Assembly: GCA_039908285.1 (NCBI GenBank)
Contig: JAMOBE010000039.1
Location: 1-30,183 of the forward strand
Direction: 5' to 3'
DNA: 30,183 bases
DNA from: JAMOBE01 sp039908285
Lineage (GTDB): Bacteria > Pseudomonadota > Alphaproteobacteria > Rhodospirillales > Rhodospirillaceae
This document shows positions 16,006 through 23,263 of the stretch, piece by piece (the first letter of the stretch is position 1; each line of letters starts with the position of its first letter). The notes under the pieces are model-generated. The model did no database searches. It was not told where the DNA came from and worked only from the letters and a program-made list of their open reading frames with translations. The translations under genes and the position numbers were made by a program.

Positions 16006-17412
16006 TCACGACGTGTGATGAGCCGGGGCCATCGGCAGGTACACGGAAAACGTACTGCCGCGATCCACCTCGCTGTCGATGACCAGGGCGCCCCGGTGCC
16101 GGTTGACCACGTGCTTGACGATGGCCAGTCCGAGGCCGGTGCCGCCCAGTTCCCGCGAGCGCGCGGCGTCCACCCGGTAGAAGCGCTCGGTCAGGCGCGG
16201 CAGGTGCTCCCGCGCCATGCCCGCGCCATGATCGCGCACCGTCACCACGAGGACGCGGTCACCGCCGGCGCGCGGCATCGACGGCGGTCCCTGCGGCGCC
16301 GTCGATGCCGCGATCTCGACGGCCGTGTCGGTCCTGGTATACTTTATGGCATTGTCCACCAGGTTGGTCATCACCTGGGTGAGCTGATCCGCGTCGCCGG
16401 CGGCGGGCGGCAGGTCCGCATCCGCCGTGACCACCAGACGGACACCCTTCTCCCGGGCCTTGATCTCGAAGGCGGCGGCGACATCGGCGGCGATGCGGGC
16501 CAGGTCCACCCGCCCCTCCGGCTGTGTGTGCTCGTCGAGTTCGATGCGCGACAGGGACAACAGGTCGCTCACCAGCCGGGCCATGCGCAATGTCTGGTCG
16601 TGCATGATCGGCAGGAAGCGCTCCCGGGCCTCCGGATCGTCGCGGGCCGTCCCCTGGAGAGTCTCGATGAAGCCCACCAGGGCGGACAGCGGGGTGCGCA
16701 GTTCGTGGCTGACGTTGGCGATGAAATCCACCCGCATCTGCTCCATGCGCTTGCGGGCGGTGACGTCCCCGAGCACCAGCACCGCCGCCTCGTGCCCGGT
16801 GGTGCCGGGCGGCAGCGGCTCGATGCGCGCCTCGATGTCGCGTCGCACCGGACGGAACAGCACCAGTGGCACCAGGGCGCCGCGACGGTCGCCCAGGGCC
16901 GCATCGACGGCCTCGAGAAGCGCCGGGTCGCGCAGGACCGTCGCCACGTCCTGGTCCTTCGGATCCCGCTGGAACAACTGGCGCGCCGCCAGGTTGGCCC
17001 GCGTCACCCGTCGCCCCCGGTCCAGCAGCAGCAACGGATCGGGCAGGCTGTCGAGGATGATGTCGCTCGATACCGCCAGGGATTCGAGGGTCGATGTCTT
17101 ACGAACCCAGCTGCGACGGAGCTGGACGATGGCGCCCGACAGTTCGCCGGCCACCCACCATGACGACAACTCCGGCGAGCCGGCGTCGTCGCCCTGGGTC
17201 AGCGACCGGGCATACGCGGCCACCGCCATCATGTCGGCGATGGGAGAACGCAGGAGGAGGGCCGTTACCGCCACCGATGCCGCCATGGCTCCGACGGCGA
17301 TGGCCGGATGAAGGCCCCCCCCGAGCCACAGCGCGCACAGGACCCCGTTCACCGGCAGCGTGACGATGGCCGCGGAGATCAGAACACGGGATATGGGCAC
17401 CGATGGTCGCAT
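16006..17412 (-). CDS. phoR: PhoR-type phosphate-regulon sensor histidine kinase
   Basis: I choose ATG 17412 (468 aa, GGGAG upstream) over a longer frame, since the two N-terminal membrane segments (about 10-32 and 36-55) begin there. A PAS-like domain (about 108-220) contains ILDSLPDPLLLLD. HisKA has the acceptor in ANVSHELRTPL (His236). HATPase shows TNLVDNAIKYT, DHGAGM and GTGLGLAI. The short N-terminal membrane hairpin without a periplasmic sensor domain is typical of PhoR, which reads phosphate status through PhoU and Pst. Its position directly upstream of phoU supports the name. The partner phoB is not visible. Confidence 0.92.
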   Translation of the reverse strand: MRPSVPISRVLISAAIVTLPVNGVLCALWLGGGLHPAIAVGAMAASVAVTALLLRSPIADMMAVAAYARSLTQGDDAGSPELSSWWVAGELSGAIVQLRRSWVRKTSTLESLAVSSDIILDSLPDPLLLLDRGRRVTRANLAARQLFQRDPKDQDVATVLRDPALLEAVDAALGDRRGALVPLVLFRPVRRDIEARIEPLPPGTTGHEAAVLVLGDVTARKRMEQMRVDFIANVSHELRTPLSALVGFIETLQGTARDDPEARERFLPIMHDQTLRMARLVSDLLSLSRIELDEHTQPEGRVDLARIAADVAAAFEIKAREKGVRLVVTADADLPPAAGDADQLTQVMTNLVDNAIKYTRTDTAVEIAASTAPQGPPSMPRAGGDRVLVVTVRDHGAGMAREHLPRLTERFYRVDAARSRELGGTGLGLAIVKHVVNRHRGALVIDSEVDRGSTFSVYLPMAPAHHTS

Positions 17413-17452
17413 CAGCCGCTCCCAGCCTGCCCGGGGATCGGGCCGGAGGTTC

Positions 17453-17974
17453 TCAGGCAGGCCCAGACACCGCCTTGGCGCGGTGGGTGTGGATATGGAT
17501 GTTCCCGGCGCCGAAGCGCTCGAGGACCTCCCGCGCCCTGGCCTCGGCCGCTTCGTCTTCGATGGCGACCCACACGATGAGGCTGCCGGCGTCCAGGGCC
17601 CGTTCAAAGTCCGCGGTGTGGGGCATGGCGGTGACCTCGCTCAGGATCTCGCGGACCGCGGCCCCTCCCACGCCGGCGGCCACCACGGCGGCGATCACCG
17701 CCGCGGTCGGGCCGGCGGCCAGGGCGATCAGCCCGGCCGTCACCAGCGGAACCTCGTAGCGCAGCTCGGTCAGGAAGGGCAGCACCAGGTCGCGGATGCT
17801 CTTGCCCGGAGGCTCGGCCGCCTCGATGGGGTCGTGGGAGGTCAGGATGCTGAGGTCGCCGTGGGCGAATCCCGCGGCCACCAGGGCCTCGATGGCGTCC
17901 TCGAAATGCATGCGATCGGCGAACACGCCGACCAGTTCCCGGACATCGACGACCTCGGGCTCCGATCCGGTCAT
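17453..17974 (-). CDS. Uncharacterised stress-type protein with Gly/Ala-rich hydrophobic core
   Basis: I do not recognise a named gene. The start may be ATG 17974 (173 aa, GGGGG 4 nt upstream) or ATG 18010 (185 aa), which falls inside a tandem repeat. The N-terminal part (VGVFADRMHFEDAIEALVAAGF, then DLSILTS, split here for length) looks like the ferredoxin-like half of general-stress YflT/GSP17M proteins. A hydrophobic Gly/Ala stretch (residues about 80-105 of the shorter form) could insert into a membrane. The C-terminal half (SLIVWVAIEDE, then GAGNIHIHTH) resembles a second alpha/beta module. It lies 40 bp before phoR on the same strand and may be co-transcribed. Function is unknown. Confidence 0.6.
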   Translation of the reverse strand: MTGSEPEVVDVRELVGVFADRMHFEDAIEALVAAGFAHGDLSILTSHDPIEAAEPPGKSIRDLVLPFLTELRYEVPLVTAGLIALAAGPTAAVIAAVVAAGVGGAAVREILSEVTAMPHTADFERALDAGSLIVWVAIEDEAAEARAREVLERFGAGNIHIHTHRAKAVSGPA

Positions 17975-17994
17975 GATACCCCCATTCCCATTGT

Positions 17995-18060
17995 CATTCC
18001 CCGACGTCATTCCCCGACGTCACGTCCCCGACGTCACACCCCGACGTCACACCCCGACGT
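17995..18060. repeat. Five tandem 13-14-bp repeats (CAYWCCCCGACGT type)
   Basis: Units are 17995-18007 and 18008-18020 (both CATTCCCCGACGT), 18021-18034 (one base longer), then 18035-18047 and 18048-18060 (both CACACCCCGACGT). Each unit carries CCCCGACGT. The array covers the upstream and possible start region of the stress-type gene, so its copy number could alter promoter spacing or the N-terminus. Confidence 0.9.
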
Positions 18061-18133
18061 TCCGCTCCCATTCTGCCGCAGTCGGAGCCCGGGCGCCAGA
18101 TGTCATGTGTGACGGTATTCCGTTGCCGTGGCC

Positions 18134-18161
18134 TTGCGGCCAGCGCGTTTTCGGGGATAAT
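18134..18161 (+). promoter_or_regulatory. Candidate sigma70 promoter for the orphan kinase
   Basis: TTGCGG (18134-18139) and GATAAT (18156-18161) are 16 bp apart, 44 bp before the kinase ATG. A GCCGC/GCGGC dyad directly follows the -10 box. Only moderate match to consensus. Confidence 0.35.
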
Positions 18162-18205
18162 GCCGCCTGCGGCTCCGGACGGTGGCATGGGGTCGGCGAG
18201 GAACC

Positions 18206-20299
18206 ATGGTTGAGCCCGACACCCCGGAAATAGCAGCTCGCTCGCGCGTATCGCCGTTGAGTCTCCTGTTCTCACTCGGGCTCTTCGTTCTGCTGATGTC
18301 GCTGCTTCTCGGCATGGAGGCGTGGAAGACGCAGCGTGCCCAGCTTGGATTTGGTTCCGGCATGGCCCGCAACTATGCCCGGATCTTCTCGGAGCACGCG
18401 GTCCGGTCCATCGAGGGCGTCAGCATCACCCTGAAGGAGATCGCCAACAGTCTTCATATCGAGAAGAAGTGGTGGGAGGGTGACAGCCTCGAACTGCATA
18501 CGCTGCTGCGGGGCAAGAAGCTGAACGGTCTCCCCCATGTGCGCGACATCATCCTGTTCGATGGCGACGGGTTGCAGAGGGCCAGGTCCATGGTCCATCC
18601 CGCGGCCTCGTTCACGGTCAACGACCGCGACTACTTCGTCCGCCACCGGAACCAGGGCGAGGACCTGATCATCAGCCATCCCTTCTTCGGCCGCAATACC
18701 AAGACCTGGACATTCGCCATCAGCCGCCGTCTGACCGATCTCGACAACGTGTTCAGCGGCGTGGTGTTCGCCTCCATCGAGCCCCGGTACTTCCAGGACT
18801 TCTATGGGGTCACCGAGGTCCTGCCGGGGGTGCAGGTGGCATTGATGCAGAAGGACGGCACCATTCTGGCGAGCTGGCCCTCCCAGATGGCCGACGGCAC
18901 GTCGCATATCGGCCAGAGTCTGGCGTCGCTGCCGCTGTTCGCACCGCTCCGCGAGGCGGGGACCATGGCCCCCGGCGCCGAAGCGATCATCGATGGAACC
19001 ATCTTCGCGTTCAAGGAGCTTGATGAATACTCGCTCAGGGTTGCGGTAGCGGTTCCCTCGGCCGTGGTCCTCGAGGACTGGCGGCGCCATCTGCGCAATC
19101 TGGTGCTGGCCGCCGGCCTGGTGTTCCTGGTCCTGGTCGTCGCCGTCGTCATGGCGATGCGCCACATGCGCTCGGAGGTGCGGACCGCGGTGGCGCTGCG
19201 CGAGGCGGCCGACAAGTTCGCGGCGCTCGCGACCTGTTCCGGCGAGTGGTTCTGGGAGACCGACGCCGACGGCCGCGTCACCTACCTGTCGGATCGCTTC
19301 GAGGAGGTGATCGGCTGTCCGCGCGCCTACCTGCTGGGGCAGACCCGCGAGGAGCTTCTCGATCCCACCGCCACATCGTCCGATCTCACCCTGGTGCAGG
19401 GGGCGATCGCGTCCCGCCAGCCGTTCCGCAACATGGAATGGCCCCTGCGCCTCGCCGACGGCAGCACGCGCTGGGTCCGCTCCAGTGGCATTCCCCATCT
19501 CGATGGCGAGGGGCGCCTCCTGGGCTACCGCGGCACCGCGACCGACATCACCGCCCAGCGCGCCATGGCCACCCACGACCTCCAGCGGCAAAGGGTTGAG
19601 GCCCTGGGACAGCTTGCCGGGGGTATCGCCCACGAACTCAACAACCTGCTCCATCCCATCATCAACTTCGCCTATTTCGCCAGGCATCGCGTCAGCGACG
19701 ACCCGACGGCCCGCAAGTATCTCGACAACGTGTGCGACAGCGGCATCCGCGCCCGCGAGATCGTGCGCGGGGTCCTGACCTTTGCCCGGCACGAGCACCA
19801 GGAGCGTCGGCACATGGTGTTCTCGCAGGCGCTGCAGCACGCCCTGGATCTGGCCGTCGGCGGCCTGCCGGCCTCGCTCAGGGTCGAGCGCGCCATCGAA
19901 GAGTCGTCCGACCTCGCCCTGGTGAGTGAGACCGAGGTGGCGCAGATCGTCGTCAACCTGCTGACCAACGCCCGCGACGCGACCGATGGCGACGGAGTGG
20001 TCACCGTCACGCTGCGTGGCATTGACCTCGCCGTGGAGACGGAAATCGGGGAGTCGAGACTAAGCCCCGGGTGCTACCTGCGGCTCGAGGTGGCCGACAA
20101 CGGCTGCGGCATGGACGAGGCCACCAGAAGCCGGGTGTTCGATCCCTTCTTCACCACCAAGCCGCCCGGCGCCGGTACCGGGCTTGGCCTGTCGGTGGTC
20201 TATGGCATCGTCCAGTCCTGGCGGGGAGCCATCGAGGTGGACACCCGGCCCGGAGAGGGCACCACCTTCCGCATCCATGTCCCGGTGTTCCTGGAGTGA
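18206..20299 (+). CDS. Orphan dCACHE-PAS sensor histidine kinase (HELNN type)
   Basis: ATG 18206 has GAGGAACC upstream and gives 697 aa; an in-frame ATG at 18182 is less likely. A membrane segment (about 17-38) and a second (about 297-317) enclose a periplasmic double-CACHE-like sensor (VRDIILFDGDG, NDRDYFVRH, ISRRLTD). A PAS domain follows (about 333-450: GEWFWETDADGRVTYLSD to GTATDITAQR). HisKA has AHELNNLLHPI (His476), the HELNN variant common in soluble-ligand and NtrB-like kinases. HATPase shows NLLTNARDA, DNGCGMD and a GTGLGLS box after FFTTKPPGA. There is no receiver domain and no adjacent regulator, so its partner must be encoded elsewhere. The ligand is unknown; dCACHE domains often bind amino acids or organic acids. 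Confidence 0.9.
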   Translation: MVEPDTPEIAARSRVSPLSLLFSLGLFVLLMSLLLGMEAWKTQRAQLGFGSGMARNYARIFSEHAVRSIEGVSITLKEIANSLHIEKKWWEGDSLELHTLLRGKKLNGLPHVRDIILFDGDGLQRARSMVHPAASFTVNDRDYFVRHRNQGEDLIISHPFFGRNTKTWTFAISRRLTDLDNVFSGVVFASIEPRYFQDFYGVTEVLPGVQVALMQKDGTILASWPSQMADGTSHIGQSLASLPLFAPLREAGTMAPGAEAIIDGTIFAFKELDEYSLRVAVAVPSAVVLEDWRRHLRNLVLAAGLVFLVLVVAVVMAMRHMRSEVRTAVALREAADKFAALATCSGEWFWETDADGRVTYLSDRFEEVIGCPRAYLLGQTREELLDPTATSSDLTLVQGAIASRQPFRNMEWPLRLADGSTRWVRSSGIPHLDGEGRLLGYRGTATDITAQRAMATHDLQRQRVEALGQLAGGIAHELNNLLHPIINFAYFARHRVSDDPTARKYLDNVCDSGIRAREIVRGVLTFARHEHQERRHMVFSQALQHALDLAVGGLPASLRVERAIEESSDLALVSETEVAQIVVNLLTNARDATDGDGVVTVTLRGIDLAVETEIGESRLSPGCYLRLEVADNGCGMDEATRSRVFDPFFTTKPPGAGTGLGLSVVYGIVQSWRGAIEVDTRPGEGTTFRIHVPVFLE

Positions 20300-20333
20300 C
20301 GGGGATGGCTGGAAGGGGTATCGCCCCGTTCCT

Positions 20334-20630
20334 TCACGGCGCCGCATCCACGAGTTGTATTTGCAGACGCATGCCCAGGGCGGCGGCGGCGCGCCCCATG
20401 GTGGCCAGGGTGACGCTTGGGTTGTCGGGATCGAGCAGGCGGTTGAGGGCGGTGCGACTGGTATGCATGCGCTCCGCCATCTGCGCTCTGGTGACGTGGC
20501 GCGCCTTCATGGCTTCGGCCAACTGCCAGGCCAGCACCCGCTTCTGGGCAACGGTACTGGACTCGTCCAGGATACCCTCCTCGGCGAGGAAATCGTCGAA
20601 CGAGGAACCGAGATGCTTGTTTTCACTCAC
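20334..20630 (-). CDS. HigA-like antitoxin, XRE-family helix-turn-helix
   Basis: The protein is 98 aa, starting at GTG 20630 in a GTGA overlap with the toxin stop; GGAG lies 8 nt upstream. The HTH region (about 35-75) reads QLAEAMKARHVTRAQMAERM, then TSRTALNRLLD. The C-terminus (MGRAAAALGMRLQIQLV) is typical of antitoxins paired with Gp49-like toxins. It should neutralise the toxin and repress the shared promoter. It is encoded second in the pair, the reverse of the usual antitoxin-first order but normal for HigBA. It converges with the upstream kinase gene, with 34 bp between the stops. Confidence 0.85.
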   Translation of the reverse strand: MSENKHLGSSFDDFLAEEGILDESSTVAQKRVLAWQLAEAMKARHVTRAQMAERMHTSRTALNRLLDPDNPSVTLATMGRAAAALGMRLQIQLVDAAP

Positions 20631-21019
20631 GTCTTCGTCTCCAGCTTTCGCTTGCGTTCCGCCGCCAACGCGATGTCACTCTTTGGCGTGCGTGGGGTCT
20701 TCTTGATGAAGCCGTGCAGCAGCACCATCCGTTCGTCATGAACGCAGAACAACACGCGCGAGATCCGATTCCCAAGGTCGGTGCGCACTTCCAACAGACC
20801 TCCTCCCAAAGGGCGGCAAGTGGGCATGCCGACCGGCCACCCGAACTCGACGGTCTTGATGTCCTCGCCGATGCGCCGCCGATCCTCCGCCTCAAGAGCC
20901 CCCGATTTCAGCCAATCACGCACCGGCTCCCTTCCCGACTCGGATCGGTAGAATGCCGCCGGAAGCCGTTTGTCAGTCACTGCAGTACAGGCAACGATTA
21001 AGTTCGTCGGCGAGGACAT
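20627..21019 (-). CDS. HigB-like toxin, RelE/ParE superfamily (phage Gp49-like)
   Basis: The protein is 130 aa, starting at ATG 21019 with GGAG about 8 nt upstream. The family core is clear: FYRSESGREPVRDWL (23-37), RRIGEDIKTVEFGWP (48-62), CRPLGGGLLEVRTDL (68-82), then RVLFCVHDERMVLLHGFIKK and TPKSDIALA. Such toxins are mostly ribosome-dependent mRNA endonucleases. The first ~20 residues are an extension compared with many relatives, so a later start is possible, but no better start codon with a site is apparent. It is the first gene of the pair. A near-palindrome at 21056-21071 upstream is a candidate operator. Confidence 0.87.
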   Translation of the reverse strand: MSSPTNLIVACTAVTDKRLPAAFYRSESGREPVRDWLKSGALEAEDRRRIGEDIKTVEFGWPVGMPTCRPLGGGLLEVRTDLGNRISRVLFCVHDERMVLLHGFIKKTPRTPKSDIALAAERKRKLETKT

Positions 21020-21055
21020 GCTGCGTCTCCATGGCTCTTGTTAGAGTGCACGAGC

Positions 21056-21071
21056 GTACCAAATTTGGCAC
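21056..21071. promoter_or_regulatory. Candidate operator of the toxin-antitoxin pair
   Basis: GTACCAAATTTGGCAC is a 16-bp dyad with one mismatched pair around the perfect core CCAAATTTGG. It lies 37 bp upstream of the toxin ATG, where an autoregulating antitoxin would be expected to bind. Assignment by position and symmetry only. Confidence 0.45.
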
Positions 21072-21147
21072 GTCTGGGCAAGCACCATTCCCGCCCCCGA
21101 AAATGATCCCCGCCGAGACCGAGCCTGCCTTATAGTGTGGCGACTCC

Positions 21148-21310
21148 AGCCCGGATTTCTCACAGGGACGCGGAATGATGGCGCAGAGATTTGATCCGCC
21201 TATGGTTTTTCCGACCGCCGCCAATACTGGATGTATTGGCAAGGGAGGAAAAGTCATAGGCGGATCAAAGATCAAGCCAGCATCCGTCGGACCTGTGAGA
21301 AATCCGGGCT
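21148..21310. repeat. 163-bp nested palindrome (MITE-like or structured RNA) before mutL
   Basis: The outer arms AGCCCGGATTTCTCACAGG (21148-21166) and 21292-21310 are perfect 19-bp inverted repeats. Inside, TTTGATCCGCCTATG (21190-21204) pairs perfectly with 21255-21269, TTTTCC (21207-21212) with 21247-21252, and GCCAATAC (21220-21227) with 21233-21240 around TGGAT. The whole element can fold as one long imperfect hairpin and encodes no protein. It occupies most of the 309-bp gap between the toxin gene and mutL and ends 18 bp before the mutL ATG. No clear target duplication flanks it. A non-autonomous insertion element is the simplest reading. The rest of the gap (21020-21147) holds only the possible TA promoter and operator. 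Confidence 0.85.
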
Positions 21311-21328
21311 AACCCTCGGGGTGTTCTC

Positions 21329-23158
21329 ATGACCATCCGCCTGTTGCCGCCGACCCTGGTCAACCGCATCGCCGCCGGCGAGGTGGTGGAGCGGCCGGCG
21401 TCGGTGGTCAAGGAGCTGGTGGAGAACGCCATCGACGCCGGGGCGACCCGCGTCGATGTGACGATGGTGGACGGCGGGCGGGCGGCGCTGGTGGTGGTGG
21501 ATGACGGCCGCGGCATGCCGCCCGGGGACATCGCCCTGGCCGTCGAGCGCCACGCCACGTCGAAGCTTCCCGACGACGACCTGCTGGCCATCGGCTTCCT
21601 CGGCTTTCGCGGCGAGGCGCTGCCGGCCATCGGCTCGGTGGCCCGCCTGACCCTGACCAGCCGCCCGATGGGGGCCGACTCGGCGTGGAGTCTTCGCATC
21701 GAGGGCGGCAGCCGGGCCGAGCCCGTCCCCGCCGCCCACCCCTTCGGCACCCGGGTCGAGGTGCGGGACCTGTTCTATGCCACGCCGGCCCGCCTCAAGT
21801 TCCTGAAGGCCCCGCGCACCGAGGCCATGCACGTGCGCGACGTGGTGGAGCGACTGGCCATGGCCCATCCGGCCGTTTCCTTCAGCCTGAGCGACGACGG
21901 ACGCACCGTCCTGCGGGTCGCGGCGGCGGCGGCGGGAGACGTGGTGGAGGCGCGGCGCGTCCGTCTCACCGCCCTCATGGGGCGGGAGTTCTCCGACAAC
22001 GCGGTGGGCGTCGCCGCCGAGCGCGAGGGCATCCGGCTCGGTGGCCTGATCGGCCTGCCCACCTATGCCAAGGGGACGGCCCAGGGACAGTACCTGTTCG
22101 TCAACGGCCGGCCGGTGCGGGACCGCCTGCTGGGGGCCTCGGTGCGAGTCGCCTACCAGGACGTGCTGGCCTCCGATCGCCACGCCGTGGTCGCCCTGTT
22201 CCTCGACGTGCCGCCGCTGGAGGTGGACGTCAACGTCCATCCCGCCAAGGCCGAGGTGCGATTCCGCGACGCCGGCATGGTGCGCGGCCTGATGGTGGCC
22301 GCCATCCGCCACTCCCTGGCCGAGGCCGGCCATCGCGCCGCCACCACCGGCGGTGCCGCCGCCCTCGGCGCCCTGCGGCCTTTCGGAGGAGGTGGGGGAG
22401 GGGGTAACGGTGGGGGAGGGGGCCAGCGGCCGACTCTCCAGCAGACCGGGTTCGCCCGGGAGGCTCAGGCGCCGCTGCCGGGCTCAGGCTTCGCCGAGGC
22501 TCCGGTCCTGCCCGGCCTGGCGACGCCGCCCGCCGGCCATGCCACCCCGTGCGACGACGACGGCGCGCCCACCCCCGACCATCCGCTGGGCATCGCCCGC
22601 GGCCAGGTGCATGGCACCTACATCGTCGCCCAGACCGCCGACGGCATCGTCCTCGTGGACCAGCATGCCGCCCACGAGCGGCTGGTGCTGGAGCGCATGA
22701 AGGCGGCCCTGGCCAATGGCGGGGTCCGGCGCCAAGTGCTGCTGATTCCCGAGGTGGTGGAGATGGACGAGGCGGCGGCCGAGCGGGTGGCCGCCCGCGC
22801 CGCCGACCTGGCCGCTCTCGGACTGGTGCTGGAGGGCTTCGGCCCCGGCGCCGTGGTGGTGCGCGAGGTGCCGGTGCTGCTGGGCGACACCGACGTCCAG
22901 GGGCTGGTGCGCTCCCTGGCCGACGACCTGGCCGAGTGGGACACGGCCCTGTCCCTGTCCGAGCGCCTCGGCGACGTCTGCGCCACCATGGCCTGTCATG
23001 GCTCGGTGCGGGCGGGGCGGCGGCTCAACGCCGACGAGATGAACGCCCTCCTGCGCCAGATGGAGGCCACCCCCCTGTCCGGCCAGTGCAACCACGGCCG
23101 CCCCACCTGGGTGGAGCTGAAGCTCAAGGACATCGAGAAGCTGTTCGGCCGGCGCTGA
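21329..23158 (+). CDS. mutL: DNA mismatch repair protein MutL (with endonuclease motif)
   Basis: The protein is 609 aa. The GHKL ATPase domain shows KELVENAIDAGA (catalytic Glu29, Asn33), DDGRGM (58-63) and GFRGEAL (92-98). NVHPAKAEVRF marks the end of the transducer domain. A Gly-rich, low-complexity linker (about 350-400) leads to the C-terminal domain, where DQHAAHERLVLE (444-455) is the DQHA-x2-E-x4-E metal motif of endonuclease-active MutL. MACHGSVRAG and CNHGRPTWVEL complete the site. It nicks the new strand in a MutH-independent pathway, as expected outside the enterics. ATG 21329 has CGGGGTG upstream, directly after the 163-bp palindrome. The linker is encoded by a G-quadruplex-like tract. 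Confidence 0.97.
   Translation: MTIRLLPPTLVNRIAAGEVVERPASVVKELVENAIDAGATRVDVTMVDGGRAALVVVDDGRGMPPGDIALAVERHATSKLPDDDLLAIGFLGFRGEALPAIGSVARLTLTSRPMGADSAWSLRIEGGSRAEPVPAAHPFGTRVEVRDLFYATPARLKFLKAPRTEAMHVRDVVERLAMAHPAVSFSLSDDGRTVLRVAAAAAGDVVEARRVRLTALMGREFSDNAVGVAAEREGIRLGGLIGLPTYAKGTAQGQYLFVNGRPVRDRLLGASVRVAYQDVLASDRHAVVALFLDVPPLEVDVNVHPAKAEVRFRDAGMVRGLMVAAIRHSLAEAGHRAATTGGAAALGALRPFGGGGGGGNGGGGGQRPTLQQTGFAREAQAPLPGSGFAEAPVLPGLATPPAGHATPCDDDGAPTPDHPLGIARGQVHGTYIVAQTADGIVLVDQHAAHERLVLERMKAALANGGVRRQVLLIPEVVEMDEAAAERVAARAADLAALGLVLEGFGPGAVVVREVPVLLGDTDVQGLVRSLADDLAEWDTALSLSERLGDVCATMACHGSVRAGRRLNADEMNALLRQMEATPLSGQCNHGRPTWVELKLKDIEKLFGRR
22394..22422 (+). other. Four G5 runs in mutL: G-quadruplex-like tract
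   Basis: Runs of five G lie at 22394-22398, 22400-22404, 22412-22416 and 22418-22422, with spacers of 1, 7 and 1 nt, on the coding strand. They encode part of the Gly-rich linker. The pattern satisfies the usual G-quadruplex rule, and each run is a possible slippage site. Confidence 0.85.
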
Positions 23159-23213
23159 GGGCGGCGGATTTTCCCGGTGGCGCCCCGCCGCGACAGGGAC
23201 TAATGTTTCGCGT

Positions 23214-23251
23214 GATCAACAACGCGCCAGTTCGGCGCGATCAACAACGCG
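23214..23251. repeat. Direct repeat GATCAACAACGCG upstream of ileS
   Basis: The 13-mer occurs at 23214-23226 and 23239-23251, period 25 bp, ending 12 bp before the ileS ATG. It may be a leader-region regulatory repeat or a small duplication. No T-box-type leader is seen. Confidence 0.65.
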
Positions 23252-23263
23252 TTGCGATGTCCC

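Noticed and set aside
17995..18060. CRISPR-like array
   Set aside because: The units are directly adjacent with no unique spacers and are too short.
21148..21310. Integron attC site
   Set aside because: Long dyad, but no GTTRRRY/RYYYAAC core pair at the ends and no integrase or cassette genes.
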